This document shows positions 1 through 5,873 of a stretch of DNA of 6,888 nucleotides, one piece after another. The stretch covers positions 1 to 6,888 of the forward strand of contig JAUVLN010000111.1 of assembly GCA_030600725.1 (NCBI GenBank), read 5' to 3'. The DNA comes from Thermoplasmatota archaeon. Lineage in GTDB: Archaea > Thermoplasmatota > Penumbrarchaeia > Penumbrarchaeales > Penumbrarchaeaceae. The translations under genes were made by a program, and so were the position numbers. Below the pieces are notes generated by a model, which saw only the letters and a list, made by a program, of their open reading frames with translations, was not told the DNA's origin and ran no database searches. Within the stretch, counting starts at the first letter, position 1. Each line of letters opens with the position of its first letter.

Positions 1-3000
1 TTAAGGACCATATTGATAGCCGTGCTTTTTCTGATATCCGGTACCGCATCATTCCTGATGGCCGCGGATGAGGTGGCCGATGCTTTAGAGCCGATACCGC
101 CCTATCACAACGCGTACATCCACGTCAACGCCACAATGCACAACGGGACGCCTGCGGCGGGTTTTCTGGCGGTTTTAGGTTTCGGGCCAAATACTCTGCT
201 TGATTCCGGTGGAGAGGGAACGCTGAACGTTACATTCCAATATCTTGGCGATGGGACGGTCAAGGTCCGGGACCTATCGAACAAGGTTCTTTTCGCTGAA
301 CAGATCTACCTCGAACCGGACCAGATAATGTACATGAACATAACGCTGGCACCACCCATCACCCCATACAATGTCATCACCGGCCTCCTGCTCAACGCAA
401 CCGGCATGTCTCCAAGGGTGGGCGTCGAGGTCAAGCTCTCATCCAGTACCGATTTCGAAGATTATCTCTCCTATGTCAATACGACGGACGAGAATGGCAG
501 ATACAGTTTCTCCGTGCCCAATATCACCCAGTATAGATTATCCCTCTATGTACCCTCGGTGGGGGACTTATTTAGTACAAGCAGGTCGATTTTCCTCAAG
601 GAGGGAGTATCACACTATGAGATCGACCTGCTTTCTTACGCAAAATACGTTCCAGGTCTGGAGAACCGGGTGAGGTTCGTCACCGTTCCAGGTTCGGAGC
701 CCATACCCGGTTCCCTATCTGTCTCTTCATTATCGAAGGAGAGCGGTTACAATTCATTTGATGAAGGGAAGACCGGACCTGATCCCGATGGTTGGTACAA
801 CTTCAGCGGGGCCTACGGCGAGGGTTGGCTGCATTTCGATCCCGACCCCGACCTGATACCGAATGCGACAACCCACATAGTATATAGTTTCCTGCAGAAC
901 GACACCGGGATGGAGATGGAGATCCCTGTGGACCTGTCCGATCTGATCCCTGTGGAGTTAACCGTAAGGAATTCATCGGGACCGATACCGGGTTCCTTCT
1001 CTTTCCTTCCCTGGTCAGATAGGATGGATTTCGGAACATACGATGCGATATATTTCAATCAAACGGATGCCAATGGAACGAGCATATTGATGCTTCCCGA
1101 GGGCAAGACCTACTACGTGTGCATCTCGGGAGCGGACCACTATACCGGTGGGGTAGATTTCAATACGATCGGCCCGGGGCCCTACAGTTTCGAAGTGACC
1201 CTCGAGGAGATCCCACCTCCCGTTGTCATACCCACAACCATCGTGAATATACTCGTCCTCGATAATAAGACCGGGATACCGATCCCATCCAGTGGCGTAT
1301 ACGGGCGTTACGAGAATGAGAACGGCAGTTTCTACTTCAACGGCAAGACAAACAGCGATGGTGTCTGGACAGGGACCATCAATGTTGGTATCTATGAGTA
1401 CATGAGAGGTTCGTCACCGCTCGGGTCTGGCAGAATATATGATGTGGAGGTAAGGGAAGGCATAGAGGAGGATTTTACCATAAGGCAGGAAAGGAACATA
1501 CCTTACGAGTTCAGGGGCTCCGAGCCATATCATTTCTACGTATTGAACGAGGCGGGGGAACCGGTGCCCGGAGCGTACTTGAGGGTATCCGGCCATTTCA
1601 CCTCCAGGCATTCCTACTCCTTGACCCTGTACTCCGACGATGATGGCAGGCTGGATCTCGTTGCCGTTCCCGGGTTTGAGGTCAAGATAAGAACGGAGGG
1701 GGATCTTCCATCTGGTGAGCTGAACGATTGGGCGGTGCAGACAACCACCTACCTTCCCGAACCTGGTGAGGGCAGGCTGCCGGATATCACGGTCCATCGA
1801 ATGTGGGATCCCGTGGAGATAACCGGTTTCATCCGGGACAGTGATACCATGGAGCCCATCCCGTATCAGGAGGTTCGTGCCCACTCCGTCAAGGAGATGG
1901 ATGACCAGCCCACCAGGATGATGATGTTTGAAGAGTACACGGCCGGCGTGGACTACATGGACCTGTACAGATGGTCGATGGGTGACGGATTCTACAGGAA
2001 CTACGGCCTCGAGACCACGATCCTTGATGTGAGGTTGGATGGATATTTCTCCTTTCAGGAGAGGCTTCAGCTGGAGCCAACAAGGGGGAATATGGTCTTT
2101 GACATCCTGATGGACACGCTCCCCGGATCCATGGTTTGGATGAACGGAACGCTGGTCAACGAGGATGGTGACCCGATCCCCGGAGAGCTGAACATCACCG
2201 ATCTGGACCATCCGGCGATGAGCGGCCACGACATCGAGATAAACGAGACCGGGGGGTTCAGCGTTCAGCTATATCCAAGCAATTACACGCTCCGTTTCTT
2301 CAACGAGACGCTCACGGATACGTTTGTCCATGATCTCGGGTACAATGGAACAGAGGGCCTTATCCTGCAGCTGATCCCCTATTCCAATATAGGGGGACAG
2401 GTCGTTGACTGGGAAGGTGCCCCGATCGAAGGCATCAACGTGACCCTGGAGAATGAGGTCAACACGGAGCCGATCTCATGGATGATATCTGACGGTGCGG
2501 GCAACTTCTCGTTCGAGGTTCCGAAGGGAACCTATGACATCGTGATCGCCATGACGGACCTCTACAGCGATTACAGGGTCAACGACATAACCGTGAACGG
2601 ATGGGATGAATGGTGGAACCGGCTATATCTCAACAACCGAACGGTCGCCACATTGACGGGAACGGTGCTGGGTTCCGGCGGCTATTATGCGGATGGCGTT
2701 CCCGGTGTGACCGTTTCCCTCCTTGACGGCGAAGTTGAGATGAGGTCCGTTATCACCGACAGCGCAGGCATTTTTGATCTCGGTTATGTCGACTATGGCA
2801 CATACGATCTGAACCTCACACCGCCGGAGAACCTAATGCCGATGGAAGGATTGCGATCCGGGTACGAGGGAAAGAAGGTGGAGGATCTGGTCGTATCCGG
2901 GACCAATGTTACAATAGACTCCGTCCTGGACTATGTGGTTTACACCCCTCCGGGATACGTGAACATAACTTACAACACGCCGAACGGGATCGATGAGTTC

Positions 3001-3954
3001 CTGAACGCACCGATCGTGATAGTATTCTCCGAGACCATGGATCAGGACGCGGCGGAGGTAGCCATCACGATAACCCCTGCGGTGACCGGATTGGATTTCG
3101 TCTGGAGTGAATGGGGGGATTGGGTCACCATATACCACGACGATCTCCTGTCCAATACCACCTACACCGTGGAGATAGGTATCGGTGCGTTTTCCTTGGA
3201 TGGCTGGCCGCTCTGGGGTGAGGAGCCATTCTCCTGGGCCTTCACCACAGGATTCGAGATGGATCCATGGGAGATCACATCAGCGAACGTGACCCTGGTG
3301 GGCATGAACCTGACCGTTGTGGTGGAAGCTCCATCCGACCTGAGCATATATGTCTGCATCAACAACGTGGGGTACATCATGCTCGTGGAGGGTCCCAATG
3401 GAACCTACACGGTGACAGTGGGAGAGAAAAAACTCGAGCCCAACAGGACCTACTACTACTTCTTCACCGATTCCTCCATCGGCGATGACAGGGCTCCCGC
3501 ATTCAAGGGTGAGTTCACGACCCCTCCCGCTTCTGTCGTTCCCGTGGTGTGGAAGATCACCCAAGCCGAGGTGGATATCAAATCCACGGGGGACTGGATG
3601 GTGGAGGTTGAGGGAAATCCGGGGCTGACCATCTACCTCGTGATAGAGGGTGTCGGGTCGTTCAAACTTCAGGAGTCCGACTCCGGTCTCTATCAGGTCA
3701 ACGTATACTATGACAACTTCGAGAAGGGGGGGTCGTATGATTACCACTTCTCGGACCGGGAGGACGGTCCGGACCTCGCACCGTCATTCTCGGGTTCTAT
3801 CACGGATCCCAGATCCGAAAGCGATGATGACGATAAGAACTACACCTGCTTGCTGTGCAGTCTGGTCCTGATGGTATCCATCCTTCTTCTCGTGTTACTG
3901 GTCGTCCTGATCAAGCGCGGGAGATCGGATAGGTTCATAGACGAAGAGGAGTAG
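1..3954 (+). CDS. Giant modular surface protein with carboxypeptidase-regulatory-like and Ig-like modules (5' end cut)
   Basis: The frame is open from base 1. A TTG at 13 could start it, but it falls inside a signal-peptide core preceded in frame by Leu-Arg-Thr-Ile, so the real start probably lies upstream of the window. Numbering residues from that TTG: the signal peptide ends near residue 17-24; about ten beta-sandwich modules resembling carboxypeptidase-regulatory/transthyretin-like domains fill residues ~30-975; an SbsA-type Ig-like domain (Big_5: VFSETMD, then NTTYTVEI and WAFTTG) is at ~979-1082; two related ~90-residue domains are at 1084-1170 and 1177-1266; an acidic DDDDK linker leads to a transmembrane helix at ~1279-1300 and a short basic-then-acidic tail. 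I count about 33 N-X-S/T sequons, which suggests heavy N-glycosylation outside the cell. No catalytic motif is visible. The likely role is structural or adhesive, or sugar/ligand binding at the cell surface; this is inferred from architecture. The TAG stop is at 3952-3954. Confidence 0.9.
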   Translation, partial: LRTILIAVLFLISGTASFLMAADEVADALEPIPPYHNAYIHVNATMHNGTPAAGFLAVLGFGPNTLLDSGGEGTLNVTFQYLGDGTVKVRDLSNKVLFAEQIYLEPDQIMYMNITLAPPITPYNVITGLLLNATGMSPRVGVEVKLSSSTDFEDYLSYVNTTDENGRYSFSVPNITQYRLSLYVPSVGDLFSTSRSIFLKEGVSHYEIDLLSYAKYVPGLENRVRFVTVPGSEPIPGSLSVSSLSKESGYNSFDEGKTGPDPDGWYNFSGAYGEGWLHFDPDPDLIPNATTHIVYSFLQNDTGMEMEIPVDLSDLIPVELTVRNSSGPIPGSFSFLPWSDRMDFGTYDAIYFNQTDANGTSILMLPEGKTYYVCISGADHYTGGVDFNTIGPGPYSFEVTLEEIPPPVVIPTTIVNILVLDNKTGIPIPSSGVYGRYENENGSFYFNGKTNSDGVWTGTINVGIYEYMRGSSPLGSGRIYDVEVREGIEEDFTIRQERNIPYEFRGSEPYHFYVLNEAGEPVPGAYLRVSGHFTSRHSYSLTLYSDDDGRLDLVAVPGFEVKIRTEGDLPSGELNDWAVQTTTYLPEPGEGRLPDITVHRMWDPVEITGFIRDSDTMEPIPYQEVRAHSVKEMDDQPTRMMMFEEYTAGVDYMDLYRWSMGDGFYRNYGLETTILDVRLDGYFSFQERLQLEPTRGNMVFDILMDTLPGSMVWMNGTLVNEDGDPIPGELNITDLDHPAMSGHDIEINETGGFSVQLYPSNYTLRFFNETLTDTFVHDLGYNGTEGLILQLIPYSNIGGQVVDWEGAPIEGINVTLENEVNTEPISWMISDGAGNFSFEVPKGTYDIVIAMTDLYSDYRVNDITVNGWDEWWNRLYLNNRTVATLTGTVLGSGGYYADGVPGVTVSLLDGEVEMRSVITDSAGIFDLGYVDYGTYDLNLTPPENLMPMEGLRSGYEGKKVEDLVVSGTNVTIDSVLDYVVYTPPGYVNITYNTPNGIDEFLNAPIVIVFSETMDQDAAEVAITITPAVTGLDFVWSEWGDWVTIYHDDLLSNTTYTVEIGIGAFSLDGWPLWGEEPFSWAFTTGFEMDPWEITSANVTLVGMNLTVVVEAPSDLSIYVCINNVGYIMLVEGPNGTYTVTVGEKKLEPNRTYYYFFTDSSIGDDRAPAFKGEFTTPPASVVPVVWKITQAEVDIKSTGDWMVEVEGNPGLTIYLVIEGVGSFKLQESDSGLYQVNVYYDNFEKGGSYDYHFSDREDGPDLAPSFSGSITDPRSESDDDDKNYTCLLCSLVLMVSILLLVLLVVLIKRGRSDRFIDEEE
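100..2937 (+). repeat. Array of about ten ~94-residue beta modules inside the giant surface protein
   Basis: A turn motif of the type G/E-x-P-I-P-G followed by an alternating hydrophobic strand recurs through the protein. Counting from the TTG at 13, the first proline of each motif falls at residues 47, 134, 230, 324, 423, 517, 615, 721, 804 and 897, giving spacings of 87, 96, 94, 99, 94, 98, 106, 83 and 93. Several modules also carry the D-G/N-x-G-x-F/Y strand typical of carboxypeptidase-regulatory-like domains (TDENGRYSF, SDGAGNFSF, TDSAGIFDL). Sequence identity between modules is low and there is no obvious DNA-level repeat, so this is an old protein-level duplication. The outer boundaries are approximate. 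The module near 615-720 is the longest and holds a Met/Tyr-rich insert around residues 629-660. Confidence 0.7.
3262..3810 (+). repeat. Two tandem copies of a ~90-residue domain before the membrane anchor
   Basis: Residues 1084-1170 and 1177-1266 of the giant protein (counted from the TTG at 13) align along their whole length. Shared positions are W-x-I-T-x-A-x-V near the start, V-x-V-E, L-x-I-Y-x-x-I-x-x-V-G in the middle, Y-x-V-x-V, then Y-x-Y/F-x-F-x-D, and D-x-A-P-x-F-x-G-x-x-T near the end. The Y-x-Y-x-F-x-D pattern resembles E-set/glycogen-binding-type beta sandwiches, but I cannot assign a family. The first copy carries four N-glycosylation sequons (NVT, NLT, NGT, NRT) and the second carries none. 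Confidence 0.75.
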
Positions 3955-3956
3955 AT

Positions 3957-4080
3957 ATCGATCATTTCGGGAAGGATCGATCATATCGATCGATGGCACA
4001 TGCCGTTCAGTGACAACGGGGGCCAGCAGCCCGTACAATACCGAAAAGTAAATTCAACTTCACATCCATACTTATCGATC
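3957..4080. repeat. Cluster of four ATCGATC motifs in the intergenic region
   Basis: ATCGATC occurs at 3957-3963, 3976-3982, 3985-3991 and 4074-4080. The first two belong to a longer 9-bp direct repeat, ATCGATCAT, at 3957-3965 and 3976-3984 (19 bp apart). The middle two form a 7-bp perfect inverted repeat, GATCGAT-cat-ATCGATC, at 3975-3991. The last copy lies near the expected transcription start of the next gene. A weaker possible hairpin (ACGGG at 4016-4020 with CCCGT at 4030-4034) sits between. This accounts for most of the visible structure in the 142-bp gap. Function is unknown; operator sites or an RNA structure at the 3' end of the upstream mRNA are both possible. Confidence 0.5.
4042..4055 (+). 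promoter_or_regulatory. Possible archaeal BRE/TATA promoter of the DUF4282 gene
   Basis: CGAAAAG followed by TAAATTC resembles a purine-rich BRE joined to a weak TATA element. A start site about 25 bases downstream would fall near 4075-4080, giving a 5' leader of roughly 20 bases before the ATG at 4097. That leader holds a G-run (4083-4087) which could act as a weak Shine-Dalgarno. The TATA part departs clearly from consensus. Confidence 0.4.
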
Positions 4081-4096
4081 GTGGGGGCATACATAG

Positions 4097-4468
4097 ATGG
4101 CAAAGAAGCGCTCTTTAAGTAACTATTTCGGTTTCAGATGGCTGATCACTCCAACCATTATTAAGATCCTTCATATCATCGGTTTGATCCTTCTGAACCT
4201 GGCGATGATAGGCTCGTTCATCACCGGTATCATCGTGCTCGTCGTGGGCAACACACAGGTGGATCTCGAGGGGACGATCAAGATACTGGCAATTATCGGT
4301 TTCATCATCGTCGGTTTCATAACCTTCTTCCTGGTGAACATTCTGTGGAGGATGATCTGCGAGAACATCATCCTGTTCTTCTCCATACACGAGATGATCT
4401 CGGGCATTGAGAGAACCTCGAGGGATATCGAGGGAAAGATGATCGAACCGGAAGAGGATGATGATTGA
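4097..4468 (+). CDS. DUF4282-like small membrane protein
   Basis: This 123-residue protein fits the DUF4282 family pattern: a short amphipathic start with F-x-F-R-W-L-I-T-P (residues 11-19), then I-I-K-I-L-H, a first membrane helix at ~24-51, a short loop with acidic residues (~52-60), a second helix at ~61-83, and then R-x-x-x-E-x-x-I-L-F-F-x-I-x-E at ~85-99 with a helical tail ending in an acidic cluster (EPEEDDD). Both termini are predicted to be cytoplasmic. The family's function is unknown, so none is assigned. ATG 4097 is the natural start because it places the conserved region near the N-terminus. The gene lies 142 bp after the giant surface protein and has its own probable promoter and a T-rich terminator, so it is probably transcribed alone. 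The family call is from memory of the pattern, not from a search. Confidence 0.82.
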   Translation: MAKKRSLSNYFGFRWLITPTIIKILHIIGLILLNLAMIGSFITGIIVLVVGNTQVDLEGTIKILAIIGFIIVGFITFFLVNILWRMICENIILFFSIHEMISGIERTSRDIEGKMIEPEEDDD

Positions 4469-4470
4469 GC

Positions 4471-4502
4471 CTTTCTTCACTTTCCTTTGATCTTCTTTCT
4501 CC
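4471..4502 (+). terminator. Pyrimidine-rich archaeal-type terminator
   Basis: Directly after the TGA of the DUF4282-like gene, 27 of the 30 bases at 4471-4500 are pyrimidines and 18 are T, in several short T-runs. There is no hairpin. T-rich tracts without stems are the usual termination signal of archaeal RNA polymerase, so the transcript most likely ends here. Confidence 0.6.
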
Positions 4503-4639
4503 CCGCTAGCACTCATACCAGGAATAGAATGTACCCCGTCAGGGTCAGGGCCCAGTCCAGCTGTGATTCCCTTGCCTTTTACTCGAAGATCGACATCTAG
4601 GCGGTTGTTCCACTCCTAGAACGGCGTTCCATAATCGGG
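4503..4639. other. Spacer with no recognised gene
   Basis: This gap lies between the T-rich terminator and the TATA box of the next gene. It holds a short GTCAGG tandem (two units around 4540), a GGGCCC palindrome beside it and a 5-bp CTAGG/CCTAG inverted repeat near 4598-4620, none of which is convincing. I see no tRNA fold and no C and D box pair on either strand. Confidence 0.5.
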
Positions 4640-4646
4640 TTATATA
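4640..4646 (+). promoter_or_regulatory. TATA box of the secreted-protein gene
   Basis: TTATATA is a strong archaeal TATA box in an otherwise GC-rich stretch. Archaeal transcription normally starts about 25 bases downstream, here near 4667-4672. That lies past the ATG at 4657 and just before the ATGs at 4675 and 4678, so it implies a very short or absent leader and decides the start codon. No good BRE is seen directly upstream. Confidence 0.65.
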
Positions 4647-4667
4647 CCAAGGCCCAATGTTTCTGTC

Positions 4668-4672
4668 GGTGA
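4668..4672 (+). promoter_or_regulatory. Possible Shine-Dalgarno GGTGA
   Basis: GGTGA matches the core of the archaeal anti-Shine-Dalgarno complement (GGAGGTGATC). It ends 5 bases before the ATG at 4678 and 2 bases before the ATG at 4675. If transcription begins at about 4667-4669 the motif would sit at the extreme 5' end of the mRNA, so it may instead be chance next to a leaderless start. Confidence 0.35.
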
Positions 4673-4674
4673 GA

Positions 4675-5832
4675 ATGATGTTAGGGATAAGCGGAAAGAG
4701 CATCCTGGTCGTTACAGGCATCCTGTTCATGGTGCTTCTTTCGACCTCGGTAATGGCCTATGAGAACGGCGAGATAGACCCGACGAACAACGCCGGGGGG
4801 TCGGAGGAGATCGATCCTGAAGGAGAGGCGAACCAGGAGGAGAGATCCGAGATGTTCGGCCAGTTCGAGGTCGAGGGAAAGAAGATGATGGGCGGATACG
4901 TCGGTTTCGAGATGGCCCCAGGTGAGATGCTGAACTACAGGCTCAACTCCGAGGGAGAGACGGTCTTCGCCAGGATACAGTTCGGGCTTACGGCCTGGAC
5001 CCAGACAGAGTACAAGCTCAATGGAGCGGTGTTCGAGGCGGAGAAGGAAGGGGCGATGATCATGTCACATAACAACCCCTCCGGCCTGCTTTCAATCATA
5101 TCCACAGAGGATATGACCGTGGAGATCGAACCGGCCCAGGGAGTCAGCTTCGGCGTGGAAGAGGATGGGTCAGTGCCTGTTGAAGGGCCTGGCTTCAAAA
5201 GCATGATACAGGTGCAGGAAGCGACCATGTCAATGGAGGGCGAGGTCCTTCAGGTACAGATGAAGGAGGGCTCATGCCTGATGTATATGGTCCAATTCGA
5301 GGGAGACCAGAACCAGTTCCAGAACGCATATCAGAATGCTGTTATGGAGGGGAAGGTGGACGGGGAGATACAGGTCCTCGCCTGCTCCGGTGATGAGAAC
5401 TCCCAGCACTTCCCCTTCAAGGGCGAGGTGGATATGAAGGTGTCCGGGATCGAGGATGGGAAGAAGGTCCGGGTGCAGGTGGAGAGCCTTGAAAAGAATG
5501 GGAAGGTAGTCGCCTTCAGGATGGACGGTGAGGTCCTCTCGGGAAGAAGCCTTGACAGGATCCGCGTATCATTCGACGGTGAGGAGATCGAGCCCTCGGA
5601 TGACCCCGATGATGTGATCGGCGCCACTGGTGACACGCCGTTGTACTGCATGGAGATGAACGGGGACGGTCAGTATCAGGCCCTCGTCTACGTGCCGGAA
5701 TTCTCCACACACGAGATCGAGTTCCAGACGGTGGATGATGAGGAGAGCCCCGGCTTTGTCCTCATAACTCTGCTGATCGGCGTATCACTGGCAGCCATCA
5801 TATGGGCGCTGATAACAAGGAGGAGAAATTAG
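4675..5832 (+). CDS. Secreted membrane-anchored protein of unknown function
   Basis: I do not recognise a family. The protein has 385 residues from ATG 4675; an in-frame ATG at 4657 would add six residues but lies too close to the TATA box at 4640-4646. A Sec signal peptide (Lys8, hydrophobic core 10-26, likely cleavage after V-M-A at 28) is followed by an acidic low-complexity linker (~29-60), a beta-strand-rich extracellular region (~61-350) and a C-terminal membrane helix (~361-381) ending in RRRN. Topology is therefore outside with a three-residue basic cytoplasmic tail. The last extracellular strand (residues ~336-350, YVPEFSTHEIEF) resembles the strand ending with HFS/EFS seen in several archaeal surface beta domains. 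The mature part has 19 methionines, three cysteines and no usable N-glycosylation sequon. It is followed by a hairpin terminator. Its role may be structural or sensory; no function is assigned. Confidence 0.85.
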   Translation: MMLGISGKSILVVTGILFMVLLSTSVMAYENGEIDPTNNAGGSEEIDPEGEANQEERSEMFGQFEVEGKKMMGGYVGFEMAPGEMLNYRLNSEGETVFARIQFGLTAWTQTEYKLNGAVFEAEKEGAMIMSHNNPSGLLSIISTEDMTVEIEPAQGVSFGVEEDGSVPVEGPGFKSMIQVQEATMSMEGEVLQVQMKEGSCLMYMVQFEGDQNQFQNAYQNAVMEGKVDGEIQVLACSGDENSQHFPFKGEVDMKVSGIEDGKKVRVQVESLEKNGKVVAFRMDGEVLSGRSLDRIRVSFDGEEIEPSDDPDDVIGATGDTPLYCMEMNGDGQYQALVYVPEFSTHEIEFQTVDDEESPGFVLITLLIGVSLAAIIWALITRRRN

Positions 5833-5843
5833 GAGCGTATATA

Positions 5844-5867
5844 AGGGCCGCCCGATACGGCGGCCCT
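5844..5867. terminator. Hairpin between convergent genes, probable bidirectional terminator
   Basis: AGGGCCGCC and GGCGGCCCT form a perfect 9-bp stem with a 6-base loop (CGATAC). The hairpin begins 11 bases after the stop of the plus-strand gene and lies 6 bases beyond the stop of the minus-strand kinase gene, filling most of the 41-bp gap. It is followed by TTTCATT on the plus strand and by TTATATA on the minus strand, which are only weak T-tracts. It may end transcription in both directions or protect both 3' ends. Confidence 0.6.
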
Positions 5868-5873
5868 CCAATT

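Noticed and set aside
1414..2229. A 271-codon open frame on the minus strand inside the giant surface-protein gene
   Set aside because: It is antisense to a frame with clear modular structure, signal peptide and sequons. Its translation is rich in His, Arg and Pro with no domain, which is typical of a shadow frame.
3817..3837. DDDDK, an enteropeptidase-like cleavage sequence, just before the membrane helix
   Set aside because: It is part of an acidic linker of the kind common before archaeal membrane anchors, and no such protease is expected in archaea. Chance is the simplest explanation.
4503..4639. Possible small RNA (C/D box or tRNA-like) in the spacer before the secreted-protein gene
   Set aside because: CTGA appears twice on the minus strand and short inverted repeats exist, but there is no RTGATGA C box, no stable long stem and no cloverleaf.
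5838..5844. TATATAA, a TATA-like sequence directly after the secreted-protein gene
   Set aside because: It abuts the terminator hairpin and has no BRE. A plus-strand transcript from it would be antisense to the kinase 3' end with no gene to express. I treat it as AT-rich spacer.
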